A DNA stretch of 17,701 bases from Betaproteobacteria bacterium (GTDB lineage Bacteria; Pseudomonadota; Gammaproteobacteria; Burkholderiales; SG8-41), in the NCBI GenBank assembly GCA_016177355.1, contig JACOVL010000086.1, positions 1-17,701 of the forward strand, given 5' to 3'. Shown piece after piece: positions 1 to 7,900 of this stretch (position 1 is the first letter of the stretch; each line of letters starts with the position of its first letter). The notes below the pieces were generated by a model. It worked only from the letters and a program-made list of their open reading frames with translations. It was not told the origin of the DNA and did no database searches. The position numbers and the translations under genes are program-made.

Positions 1-1
1 G

Positions 2-925
2 ATACCCCATGCCCGGCATCTCGCCCGGGTTGACGAGTACGTGTACAGGCCCGAGGTCGATCCTTCGAAGAAAAACGCCTACGCCATGGTGATCGGCCTG
101 CATCCGGGCGCCGCGCTGCGCGCGATCGGCGAAGTCGATTACGAGAACGCCCGCATCATCGGCGGCCGCAACGTGCAGGCGGGCGACGGGAACGCGAACG
201 TAGCGATCGTGGGGCGGCTGTATGCCGAGCAGCGGTTGGGGATCGCCAATGCCGCCGATCTCGCGCGAGCCGAACAGCATGTCGTGTTCGGCGGACAACG
301 GTTCAAGGTGATCGGCATCTACACCACGGCGAACGATTTCGGCGATAACCACGTGTTCATCCCGATCAACGCCTTCCGCGCGACGTTCAATCCCGGCGGG
401 AAGCTTTCGAAGATCTTCGTCACCGTCGATTCCGTCGCGAACGTCGAATCGGTGGTGGCGGACCTGAAGCAGATCCCGGAAGCCGACGTCGTGACCGCTC
501 CAGAGGCCGTCTCCACCGCTCGCACCACATTGGGTACTCTCGCCGTGGCGAGCGCCTATGCGGCGATTCTGCTGTTCGCGATCGGTGCCGTCCTCACGGT
601 GTTCGTCATGGTCCTCAGCACCCGGGAGCGGGTCCGAGAAATCGGCACGCTGAAAGCGATCGGAGCCTCGAACCGCGAGATCGTTTTCCAGTTCCTTTCC
701 GAAGCCTTCGCAATGAGCGCGCTGGGCGCCGTCGGCGCCCTGCTGCTCGCGCTGCCGTTCGCTCCGCTGCTGAGCCACGTTCTAGGGGTGCCAATCTCGT
801 TCGACCGCCAGGTGGTCCTGATGATCCTCGCCGGCTCCGTCACGTTTGCCGCGCTGGGCAGTCTGTACCCCGTTATCCAGGGCGTGCGGCTGAGCCCCGT
901 CGATGCGATGCGGAGAACGGCATGA
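2..925 (+). CDS. ABC transporter permease, FtsX/MacB type (5' end outside window)
   Basis: The reading frame is open to the left edge of the window, so the GTG at 41 is probably internal and the true start lies upstream. What remains is a periplasmic MacB-like core segment followed by the FtsX permease domain. Hydrophobic membrane segments are encoded near 541-620, 700-775 and 820-890. The typical cytoplasmic coupling sequence RVREIGTLKAIGAS lies between the first two. FtsX-type permeases work with a dedicated ATPase to export substrates or to drive lipoprotein and periplasmic work rather than classical import. The stop codon overlaps the ATG of the next permease (ATGA), so the two are translationally coupled and probably form a heteromeric pair. 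The substrate cannot be told from sequence; the downstream metal-binding protein and protease suggest export or envelope stress. Confidence 0.85.
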   Translation: MPHARHLARVDEYVYRPEVDPSKKNAYAMVIGLHPGAALRAIGEVDYENARIIGGRNVQAGDGNANVAIVGRLYAEQRLGIANAADLARAEQHVVFGGQRFKVIGIYTTANDFGDNHVFIPINAFRATFNPGGKLSKIFVTVDSVANVESVVADLKQIPEADVVTAPEAVSTARTTLGTLAVASAYAAILLFAIGAVLTVFVMVLSTRERVREIGTLKAIGASNREIVFQFLSEAFAMSALGAVGALLLALPFAPLLSHVLGVPISFDRQVVLMILAGSVTFAALGSLYPVIQGVRLSPVDAMRRTA

Positions 926-2184
926 TCATGCTGCGGATCGGCGCCCGCAACCTGTGGCGGAGCAAGCTGCGCCTCGTTCTCGTCGCAACCCTGATCGGCG
1001 CGCCTTTCTTCCTGCTGCTGGTCATGCAGTCGATCGGCGATGCCGTGCAACGGCAGACCGAGACCTTGAAGCAGAACGTGAACAACACTCTGCAGTTGCG
1101 CGCGCGCGGCTCGATGGGTCACGTCAACATGGTCGGTAACGAAGACATCCTTCCCCAGGACGCGCTGGCAAGGGTAAGGAGTGTCGAGCATGTTGCGAGA
1201 GTCGAGCCCTATCTGCTTGCCATGACGCCTACGGAGGGGCACAACTTCGCCATGATCGTTGGGGTTGATCCCAGGGATACGCGCCGGCTGGAGTCGCACG
1301 GCGAGGCGGGAAACCCGAAGATACTCTTCGGTCGGGACCTGACCGACGAAGATCGCGGCAAGCGGATCGCGATTGCCGGGCAAGGCGTCGCCAGGTGGGC
1401 TGGAATCAAGCCGGAGGACGTCGGCCGCGCCACGTTGACGCTCGATCTGAAGCGCACGCACCCCGTTATTTTCGGCCTCGACCGCCCTCCCGTGACGCTC
1501 GCCGTCGCGGGCATCTACGCGAGTGGCTACGTCTTCGGCGACATGCAGCTTTTCATGCCGCTCGACACGTTCCGGGAGGTCTACGGCGTCCCGGAGGGCA
1601 TTTCCTGGCTCTACGTCCGTGCCGATTCCGCCGACAACCTGCCGGCGGTGGAACGGCAGCTCAGGGCAATGCTGGGGAATGTCGCTGACATCATCTCGCC
1701 CACCACGGTAGCCGAGTTTCAGACTACCGCGACGGCGGCGGTGCAGCGCCTGGCGAACGGCGGCATCGGACTCTCCGCGGCGCTGATGGTCGTCGTGGTG
1801 TTCTTCGTCATGCTGCTCGTCGTGCGTGAGCGGGCGTGGGAAATCGGCACGCTCAAGGCCCTCGGCGCCTCGAACCCGGGCCTGGTCGCCGGTTTCCTGA
1901 CGGAGGCCGTGCTGCTGTGCGTGATCGGCGCAGTGACAGCAGCGGCGCTTTTCGGACTTTGGGGAGGACCGCTCGCACAGCTCATTTTCGGCCTGGGCGT
2001 CAGCCCGTTCCTTCCCGCGCATTACGGCACGCTCGCGAACTCGCTCTCGCTGTCCCCGCGATTCAGCGCGGCAACGCTCGGTATCCTGATCGGAGCCTGT
2101 CTGTTCGTCGCGCTGGCGGGAAGCGCGTGGGGCATCCGGCAGATCGTGAGACTCTCCCCCATGGAGGCAATTCGGCATGAATGA
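922..2184 (+). CDS. ABC transporter permease, FtsX/MacB type
   Basis: This complete 420-residue permease has the MacB-like order. A first membrane helix lies at about residues 15-36, a large periplasmic domain at about 40-275, and three membrane helices near 280-300, 320-345 and 383-405. The coupling motif WEIGTLKALGAS, just after the second helix, matches the equivalent motif in the preceding permease. The ATG is fixed by the ATGA overlap with the upstream stop, and the 3' end overlaps the ATPase gene by 8 bp. With the upstream permease and the downstream ATPase it would form an inner-membrane mechanotransmission-type ABC complex. The two permeases are diverged paralogues, which points to a heterodimer. 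The family is clear; the substrate is unknown. Confidence 0.9.
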   Translation: MIMLRIGARNLWRSKLRLVLVATLIGAPFFLLLVMQSIGDAVQRQTETLKQNVNNTLQLRARGSMGHVNMVGNEDILPQDALARVRSVEHVARVEPYLLAMTPTEGHNFAMIVGVDPRDTRRLESHGEAGNPKILFGRDLTDEDRGKRIAIAGQGVARWAGIKPEDVGRATLTLDLKRTHPVIFGLDRPPVTLAVAGIYASGYVFGDMQLFMPLDTFREVYGVPEGISWLYVRADSADNLPAVERQLRAMLGNVADIISPTTVAEFQTTATAAVQRLANGGIGLSAALMVVVVFFVMLLVVRERAWEIGTLKALGASNPGLVAGFLTEAVLLCVIGAVTAAALFGLWGGPLAQLIFGLGVSPFLPAHYGTLANSLSLSPRFSAATLGILIGACLFVALAGSAWGIRQIVRLSPMEAIRHE

Positions 2185-2872
2185 CCGCGCCGCGAACGGT
2201 GTGCAAGCTCCGGTCGTGCAGCTGAAGCAAGTCACCAAGGTTTACCGTAAGGGCGCGCAGGAAGTGCGCGCGCTCGACGGCATTGACCTGCGCGTCGAGC
2301 CGCCCGGCATGTTGGCGGTTGTCGGCCCCAGCGGCAGCGGCAAGTCATCCCTGCTCCATATGATCGGCGCGATGGACCGGCCAACCGGCGGCGAGGTCGT
2401 CGTAGCCGGCCGGCATCTCGCCGCGCTCGGGGACGCCGAATTGACGGGATTCCGGCGCAAGACAGTGGGCTTCGTGTTTCAGAGCTTCAACCTGATTCCG
2501 AACCTGACGGCGCTCGAGAACGTGATGCTGCCCATGGAATTCAACGGCGTGGACAAGGGCGAGCGCGGGCGGCGGGCGCTCACATTGCTCGAGCGCGTGG
2601 GCCTTCGCGCTCGTGCGGCACACCGGCCGGGAGAGCTCTCAGGCGGCGAGCAGCAGCGGGTGGCGATCGCCCGGGCGCTCGCGAACGATCCCCCACTGGT
2701 CCTCGCCGACGAGCCGACCGGAAACCTCGACTCGAAAACCGGGCAGGTGATCTACGAGCTGCTGGAGGAGATCGCCCGCGAGCGCACCGTCATCGTGGTC
2801 ACTCACGCCGAGCCGCTGGCGCAGCGGGCGAAGCACGTGATCCACATTCAGGACGGGCGCCTCCTCTCCTGA
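2177..2872 (+). CDS. ABC transporter ATPase, LolD/MacB type
   Basis: This 231-residue nucleotide-binding subunit powers the two permeases encoded just upstream. All ABC ATPase motifs are visible: Walker A GPSGSGKSS at residue 50, a Q-loop in VFQSFNLIPNLT, the signature LSGGEQQR at 154, Walker B LVLADEPTGNLDS with Asp178-Glu179, and the switch histidine in VTHA at His210. The FNLIPNLTALENV stretch after the Q-loop and the length are typical of the LolD/MacB/FtsE group that pairs with FtsX-type permeases. The gene overlaps the permease by 8 bp and is followed after 1 bp by the metal-binding protein gene, so all are probably on one transcript. Confidence 0.95.
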   Translation: MNDRAANGVQAPVVQLKQVTKVYRKGAQEVRALDGIDLRVEPPGMLAVVGPSGSGKSSLLHMIGAMDRPTGGEVVVAGRHLAALGDAELTGFRRKTVGFVFQSFNLIPNLTALENVMLPMEFNGVDKGERGRRALTLLERVGLRARAAHRPGELSGGEQQRVAIARALANDPPLVLADEPTGNLDSKTGQVIYELLEEIARERTVIVVTHAEPLAQRAKHVIHIQDGRLLS

Positions 2873-2873
2873 T

Positions 2874-3089
2874 ATGAAGACCGTCGTCCTCCAGATCCAG
2901 GGCATGCACTGCGACGGCTGTGCCGAGACGATCAAGGCGCTGCTCGATGTCGAGGCCGGCGTCAAGGCATCGAGCGTGTCGTTCAAAGACGGCAGTGCGC
3001 GCGTGCTCTACGACCCGGCGGCGGCGGACGAGGCGAAGCTCGTCGCCGCGGTCGAAAAAGGCGGCTACAAGGTCATTTCCACCGCATGA
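2874..3089 (+). CDS. Small HMA-domain heavy-metal-binding protein (CopZ/MerP-like fold)
   Basis: This 71-residue protein consists of a single heavy-metal-associated domain with the metal-binding loop GMHCDGC (Cys13 and Cys16) and the usual beta-alpha-beta spacing that ends in the GYKV strand. It has no signal peptide, so it should act in the cytoplasm as a metallochaperone or metal buffer. Copper(I) is the commonest ligand for this type, but zinc, cadmium or mercury cannot be excluded. Its ATG lies 1 bp after the ATPase stop, and its own stop overlaps the protease start (ATGA). Placing a metallochaperone between an ABC exporter and a protease is unusual and suggests that this operon responds to metal damage. 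Confidence 0.9.
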   Translation: MKTVVLQIQGMHCDGCAETIKALLDVEAGVKASSVSFKDGSARVLYDPAAADEAKLVAAVEKGGYKVISTA

Positions 3090-5032
3090 TCGAGACGCGG
3101 GCCCGCTGCCTTGCGCCGGCACTTCGGATCGTCTGGGTGTCATTAGGCGTGGCGGCTGTATCGCCGGTATCCGCGCCGCTTGCGGCCGAACAGAGCGTCA
3201 CAGAGCGGTTGAAGGCCGCGGCGACCGCGACCTGCACCGACTCCGGTGGCGATGGTTCGGCGATCGGCAACGCGCTCGGCGGCGCAATTCAGCTCGACAT
3301 CGAACCCCTGAAAATCCAGGGGCGGGAGGCGGGTACCCGCGCCCGTTACGAACTCGGGGACGGCGCGCGCGTTTTCGTCGAGCGCTTCGCCCCCGGCGGT
3401 GGTCTGCGCCGCGTGGTCGTCGTCTATCACGCGCCGGCCGAGCGTGCCCGCAGGCCGGAGTGGATGGTAATCGCCGACGGCGAGTGCCGAATCGTCGCGG
3501 GGCGCCGCCTGGTCTACGACGGTCCGGGGGCGCCGGCGTTTATCGAGGGCACCGATGCGTCTCTCACCCGGGTGGAGGTGCGCGAGCCGCTGAATCCGCC
3601 GGTGCCCGAAGGCGGAACCGGGGAAGGAGTGCTGGTGGCGCTGGTGGATTCGGGAGTCAACTACCTGCTGGATGCGGTGCGCCGGCGCATGGCCCGCGGC
3701 GCGGACGGCGGGTTGCTCGGGTTCGACTACTGGGACATGGACCCACGTCCCTTTGACAGCAACCCCGCCCGGTCGCCGTTTCTGCCCCAGCGCCACGGCA
3801 CCCAGACCGCGGGCGTGCTGATCGCCGAAGCGCCATCGAGCCGTCTGGTGGTCTACCGATATCCGCGCCCGGACATGCGCAGGATGGCGGCGCTGGTGGA
3901 GGACGCGGCGGCAAAGGGCGTCGTGATCGTCAACCTGTCGCTCGGCAGCACGGACGCGGAAGAATGGGCCGCCTTCGCCGAGGCGGCGCGAAAGCACCCC
4001 GAGATGCTGTTTATCGCGTCGGCCGGCAACGACGGCCGCGATATCGATGCGCAGCCGGTGTTTCCCGCAGCGCTGCGTCTGGAAAACCTGCTCACGGCGA
4101 CCTCCTCCACCGATAGCGGCGCGCTCGCCGCAGGCTCCAACTGGGGCGCCGGGTCGGTGGACCTTCTGGTGCCGGCCGAGGGCCTCGTCACCATCGATTT
4201 CTACGGCCGCCCGAAACTCGTCTCGGGCTCCAGCTACGCCGCGGCGCGCGTCTCGGCGCTCGCCGCGTGCCTGCTTGCCGCGCATCCCGGGTGGAAAGGG
4301 CCGCAGCTCAAGGCGGCCATCATCGATCGGGTGCAGCCGCCGGCGGACAACGCCGTGCGCCGGGTAGCGAAGGGATTGCTCGGGTCGCCGAGCGAAACCG
4401 ATCGAGGCGTCTGCAAAGCCGAGCCGAGGGGAGTCGAAGTCGTTGCACGTTCGCGTATCGGCGTGGAAGAACTATACGGTGATTCGAAGATGCCCGGCGG
4501 CGTGAGCATCGCCCTCGACGCCTCCCTGGTGATGCTGCAGGGCACCCAGTGGTCGAGGGCGCTGCTCGAGTCGGTCGCCCGCGAGGCGGCGGGAATATTC
4601 GCCCAGTGCGGCGTGGGGTTTCGCGGATTCGAGGTTTTCGAGCTGCGTACGCCGCGGCGTTACCTGTATTTCAACGACGCTCACGCCACCGCGCTGGTTC
4701 GAGGATTCGAGGTTCCGCGCCCGGCGGTTTTTTTCGTGCGCGACACACTGCAGAGAATCGCTTTCGATGCGGAGGCCATCGGTCGCGCGGGCGGGAAAAG
4801 GCGGCCCGAGCTGGTGGATACCGTGTGGATGACCGAAGAGGTCGGCCACCCGGGCATCGCCTTCGCCCACGAGCTTTATCATGTCCTCGCCGATTCGGGC
4901 GCCCATTCGGATGACGCGGCGAATCTCATGTACGCGCGGACCTCGGCGGAAAACAAGCGACTCGACGAGGCGCAGTGCATGCGCATGCGAAAAGTGGGCG
5001 CCGCCTACGGCCATTTGACCCCGGTGAAATAG
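3086..5032 (+). CDS. Secreted two-domain protease: subtilisin-like (S8) plus metzincin-like zinc protease
   Basis: The 648-residue product begins with a likely signal peptide (hydrophobic stretch about 14-33, small residues near 34). After an unassigned region (about 35-175), a subtilisin domain shows Asp188 in VALVDSG, His237 in RHGTQTAG, the oxyanion Asn315 in SAGNDG, and Ser383 in SGSSYAAA; the Ser motif is slightly off the usual GTSxAxP. The C-terminal 200 residues hold HELYHVLADSGAH (His595, Glu596, His599, possible third ligand His607) and a Met-turn-like NLMY with Met615, followed by LDEAQCMRMR as in many metzincins. Both active sites therefore look intact, although the third histidine is 2 residues further away than in the classical HExxHxxGxxH. 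The start overlaps the HMA gene stop. It probably acts in the periplasm or outside the cell; the substrate is unknown. Confidence 0.82.
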   Translation: MIETRARCLAPALRIVWVSLGVAAVSPVSAPLAAEQSVTERLKAAATATCTDSGGDGSAIGNALGGAIQLDIEPLKIQGREAGTRARYELGDGARVFVERFAPGGGLRRVVVVYHAPAERARRPEWMVIADGECRIVAGRRLVYDGPGAPAFIEGTDASLTRVEVREPLNPPVPEGGTGEGVLVALVDSGVNYLLDAVRRRMARGADGGLLGFDYWDMDPRPFDSNPARSPFLPQRHGTQTAGVLIAEAPSSRLVVYRYPRPDMRRMAALVEDAAAKGVVIVNLSLGSTDAEEWAAFAEAARKHPEMLFIASAGNDGRDIDAQPVFPAALRLENLLTATSSTDSGALAAGSNWGAGSVDLLVPAEGLVTIDFYGRPKLVSGSSYAAARVSALAACLLAAHPGWKGPQLKAAIIDRVQPPADNAVRRVAKGLLGSPSETDRGVCKAEPRGVEVVARSRIGVEELYGDSKMPGGVSIALDASLVMLQGTQWSRALLESVAREAAGIFAQCGVGFRGFEVFELRTPRRYLYFNDAHATALVRGFEVPRPAVFFVRDTLQRIAFDAEAIGRAGGKRRPELVDTVWMTEEVGHPGIAFAHELYHVLADSGAHSDDAANLMYARTSAENKRLDEAQCMRMRKVGAAYGHLTPVK

Positions 5033-5047
5033 CAAGTCGTGGACCCC

Positions 5048-5079
5048 TTGACTCTGGAGCTTACTACAGGGTTTAGGCT
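5048..5079 (+). promoter_or_regulatory. MerR-family (ZntR/CadR/PbrR-like) operator-promoter
   Basis: A -35 TTGACT at 5048-5053 and a -10-like TTAGGC at 5073-5078 are separated by 19 bp, longer than the usual 17. This is the hallmark of promoters untwisted by MerR-family activators. The spacer contains an imperfect dyad: ACTCTGGAG (5051-5059) and CTACAGGGT (5064-5072), which match as inverted half-sites at 7 of 9 positions around CTTA. The half-site sequence resembles zinc, cadmium or lead operators more than mercury ones. It drives the operon that starts at 5113. No matching regulator is encoded nearby; the MerR at 14643-15149 has its own, different operator. Confidence 0.8.
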
Positions 5080-5100
5080 GCAGTACACGATCGAACCGGC

Positions 5101-5106
5101 GGAAGG
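5101..5106 (+). promoter_or_regulatory. Ribosome binding site of the P-type ATPase gene
   Basis: GGAAGG lies 6 bp before the ATG at 5113 and supports that start over the in-frame ATG at 5119. The 80 bp between the protease stop and this gene otherwise hold only the MerR-type promoter. Confidence 0.6.
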
Positions 5107-5112
5107 CATGAA

Positions 5113-7380
5113 ATGAGCATGGTGGCAGGCCTCGAACGCGCGGAGAAGATCCAGCTGAAGATAGGCGGGATGGCGTGCTCGTTCTGTGTCGCGAGCATCG
5201 CCAAGGCGCTCGGACGCATGGACGGCGTGCGCAACGTCAACGTCAATCTCGCGCACGAGGAGACGCTGATCGAATTCAACCCCGACGTGGTGACCCCCGG
5301 AGCGCTTCGGGAGACACTGCGCGACCTTGGCTACACCATCCGCGACCCGAACAAGGTCCGCGCCTACGAAGAGCAGGAAGCGGAGCTCAGGCAACAGCGG
5401 GACAACCTGCTCTTTGCCGCGGGATTATCGGCGATCTCGCTCACGGCCATGGCGCTCATGTGGCTCGAGTGGCTGCCGCCCCAGGGCATGGCCACCATGT
5501 ACTGGCTGATGCCGGTCCTTGCGCTCTCCACGATCTTCGGTCCGGGCTGGCACATCCTCACCATGGCCTGGGCCAGCCTGCGGCGCGGCATTCTGAATCA
5601 GCACGTGCTGCTCGAGTTCGGCGCCTTCGCCGGGCTGGCCGGTGGATTTCTCGGTTACATCTACTCCGAGTTCCCGGCGCCGGATTTCTTCGGTGTCGCG
5701 GTTTTCGTGACCACCTACCACATCCTTTCCGGCTGGGTCTCGCTGCTCGTTCGCACGCGCGCTTCGCAGGCGGTGCGAAAGCTCCTGGCATTGGCCCCCG
5801 CCACTGCGCGCGTCGTACGGGACGCCCGCGAGCAGGTGGTTCCGATCGAGCAGGTGGAACCCGGCGATCGCGTGCGTGTGCGCCCGGGCGAATCGCTCCC
5901 GGTTGACGGCGTCGTAGTCGAAGGCAGCTCCGCGGTGGACGAGCATCTGGTCACCGGCGAATCGATTCCCGCGGAGAAACAGCCCGGCGACAGCGTCATC
6001 GGGGGCTCACTCAATCAGTACGGCACGCTCCTCGTCCGCGTGACCAAGGTCGGAGAGGAAAGCTTTCTCAGCCAGGTGGCGCGGCAGGTCGAGGAGGCGC
6101 GCGCCCTCAAGCCCGGACTTCTCGTGCTGGTGGATCGCATCCTGCAGATCTACGTGCCGGGCGTGATGGTATTCGCCGCGGCCGCGCTTCTCATCTGGAC
6201 ACTCGGCGCGTGGTGGACAGCCGGTGCCTCGGACTGGACGCGCGCCATCTTCGCGGCGCTCGCCGTATTCGTGATGGGCTATCCGTGCGCGCTGGGAATG
6301 GCGACGCCCCTCGCGATGATCCGGGGCGGCGGCATGGCCGCCGAGCGCGGCATTCTGATGCGCTCGGGGGAGGCGTTTCAGGCGCTCAAGGACATCCGCA
6401 GTATCGTGCTCGACAAGACGGGCACCCTCACCGAAGGGCGTCCGTCGCTGCGCGAGATCGTGAGCTTTGGCGCAGCCGAGGGCGAACTGCTGGCGGTCGC
6501 CGCGGCTGCGGAAGCCGCTTCCGAGCACCCGTTGGCGCGCGCGATCGTGGAGGCCGCTTTCGAGCGCGGCATCACGCCGCCCGGCGTGGACGGCTTCGAG
6601 GCGATCCCGGGCAGGGGCATCGTGGCGCAAATCGAAGGCGCGCAGACACTGGTCGGAAGCCCGCGCTTTCTCGCCGAGCGCGGGGTCTCTCTCGCGGCAC
6701 ACGAAGCCCGAATCGGGGCGCTGGAAAGAGAGGCACATACGGTGATCGCGGTGGCGCGCGACGGAGCCTGCCTGGGCCTACTCGCGCTGGGCGACAGTCT
6801 GCGCGCGGACGCACGGGAGGCGGTGGCGGCGCTGCGTGCGAGTGGTGTCCAACCTGTTCTGGTCACGGGTGACAACGAACGCGCAGCGCACGTCATCGCA
6901 AGCAAGCTGGGGATCGACCGCGTTCACGCCGGCGTGCTGCCCGGCGGAAAAGCCGAGATCGTGCGGCAGCTCCAGACGCGCGGGAGGGTGGCCATGGTCG
7001 GCGACGGCATCAACGACGCGCCCGCACTCATGCAGGCCGATGTGGGCATCGCCATCGGCGCGGGGACCGATATCGCCATCGAGTCGGCCGACATCGTGCT
7101 GGTCGGTCATCGTCTGGGCGCGGTGGTCGAAGCGTTCAGCATCGGCAAGCTGTCCTACCGCAAGACCGTGCAGAACCTGATGCTCGCCTTCTCCTTCAAC
7201 GGAGTCGGCGTACCGCTCGCCGTCACCGGCCTCGTCCATCCGGTATGGGCCATGATCGCCATGGCCGCGAGCGTCACCGCGGTTCTCACCAACTCCTTCG
7301 CGGGTAGACTGTTGCCCGCGAAAAAGCGGCGCGAGGTGTATGCCAGCGTCAACGGAGAGCGATATGGCATGGGTGCGTAA
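5113..7380 (+). CDS. P1B-type heavy-metal ATPase with atypical YPC motif
   Basis: This 755-residue metal-exporting ATPase starts with one HMA domain (GMACSFC, Cys22 and Cys25). It has the actuator motif TGES at 281-284, the phosphorylated Asp434 in DKTGTLTEG, the SEHPLARAI motif typical of P1B pumps, and GDGINDAP at 630-637. The membrane metal site is unusual. The CPC signature is Tyr390-Pro391-Cys392, and the later helices read AFSFNGVGVP and AMAASVTAVLTNS where copper pumps have YN and MxxSS. These changes make a standard CopA role doubtful; the metal may be Zn, Cd, Pb or Hg, or the coordination may be new. The promoter upstream is of the ZntR/CadR/PbrR type. The gene overlaps the next one by 17 bp. 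Confidence 0.9.
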   Translation: MSMVAGLERAEKIQLKIGGMACSFCVASIAKALGRMDGVRNVNVNLAHEETLIEFNPDVVTPGALRETLRDLGYTIRDPNKVRAYEEQEAELRQQRDNLLFAAGLSAISLTAMALMWLEWLPPQGMATMYWLMPVLALSTIFGPGWHILTMAWASLRRGILNQHVLLEFGAFAGLAGGFLGYIYSEFPAPDFFGVAVFVTTYHILSGWVSLLVRTRASQAVRKLLALAPATARVVRDAREQVVPIEQVEPGDRVRVRPGESLPVDGVVVEGSSAVDEHLVTGESIPAEKQPGDSVIGGSLNQYGTLLVRVTKVGEESFLSQVARQVEEARALKPGLLVLVDRILQIYVPGVMVFAAAALLIWTLGAWWTAGASDWTRAIFAALAVFVMGYPCALGMATPLAMIRGGGMAAERGILMRSGEAFQALKDIRSIVLDKTGTLTEGRPSLREIVSFGAAEGELLAVAAAAEAASEHPLARAIVEAAFERGITPPGVDGFEAIPGRGIVAQIEGAQTLVGSPRFLAERGVSLAAHEARIGALEREAHTVIAVARDGACLGLLALGDSLRADAREAVAALRASGVQPVLVTGDNERAAHVIASKLGIDRVHAGVLPGGKAEIVRQLQTRGRVAMVGDGINDAPALMQADVGIAIGAGTDIAIESADIVLVGHRLGAVVEAFSIGKLSYRKTVQNLMLAFSFNGVGVPLAVTGLVHPVWAMIAMAASVTAVLTNSFAGRLLPAKKRREVYASVNGERYGMGA

Positions 7381-7879
7381 TCTGGCCGTCACCGCGGTGG
7401 TGGCCCTGATCATCGGCTGGTTCGTGCTTTCGGCCCGGGAGCAGGCGGGATTCGTCGTCCCGCCGGTGGACGGCTTCATGGAAGGGAGCCGAATCCGCTT
7501 CATCCACACTGAGGTCTCGGACCCGGAGGTCGCGAAGCTCCTGACGCAGATGAAGGGCTCGCCCGTTCTCACCGTTCCCTCGCTTGCGAAGGCGCCGAAG
7601 GAGACGCTCGCCAACGTCTATGTGTTCACCAACGGTGTCGCGGGCGAGGGACCGTTCAAGTTTCAGCCGGATGTGTTCGACAATCCGCCCGGGCACGCGG
7701 GCTACACGCCCCTGCGCACGCTCGTGCTGGTGTCCTGGAAAAACCCCGGCAATGCCCGCGAGTTGAGAAGCGCCGAGGAAGTAAATCAGGCGCTCGCGCA
7801 AGGGGAAATCGAACTCAAGCAGCCGGGCGTGGTCATCAATATGCCGATGATCACCTGGCCGCCGGACGGGCACCGGTAG
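7364..7879 (+). CDS. Conserved anchored periplasmic protein of unknown function
   Basis: This 171-residue protein has one N-terminal hydrophobic segment (about residues 6-22), probably an uncleaved anchor or signal, and a soluble domain beyond it. The ATG at 7364 is preferred because GAGAG precedes it at a normal distance; a GTG at 7340 would lie deeper inside the ATPase gene. The soluble part has the character of a conserved family (YVFTNGV, FQPDVFDNPPG, YTPLRTLVLVSWKNP, PGVVINMPMITWPPDG) that I recall as an uncharacterised domain seen in several bacteria; I cannot name its function. It has no cysteine, so thiol metal binding is unlikely, although Met and His near the C-terminus could bind metal. 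It lies in the operon between the metal pump and a CcdA-like membrane protein. Confidence 0.75.
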   Translation: MAWVRNLAVTAVVALIIGWFVLSAREQAGFVVPPVDGFMEGSRIRFIHTEVSDPEVAKLLTQMKGSPVLTVPSLAKAPKETLANVYVFTNGVAGEGPFKFQPDVFDNPPGHAGYTPLRTLVLVSWKNPGNARELRSAEEVNQALAQGEIELKQPGVVINMPMITWPPDGHR

Positions 7880-7900
7880 GAAGGTATCGAGAATCGCACA

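Noticed and set aside
5051..5072. Operator of the mercury MerR in this window
   Set aside because: Half-sites ACTCTGGAG/CTACAGGGT differ from CCGTAC/GTACGG-type mer sites and from the operator at 15161-15176; they fit Zn/Cd/Pb-type regulators better.
7340..7363. GTG start for the anchored unknown protein
   Set aside because: The ATG at 7364 has a better ribosome binding site and places the basic residue and hydrophobic segment at the N-terminus as expected for a signal or anchor.
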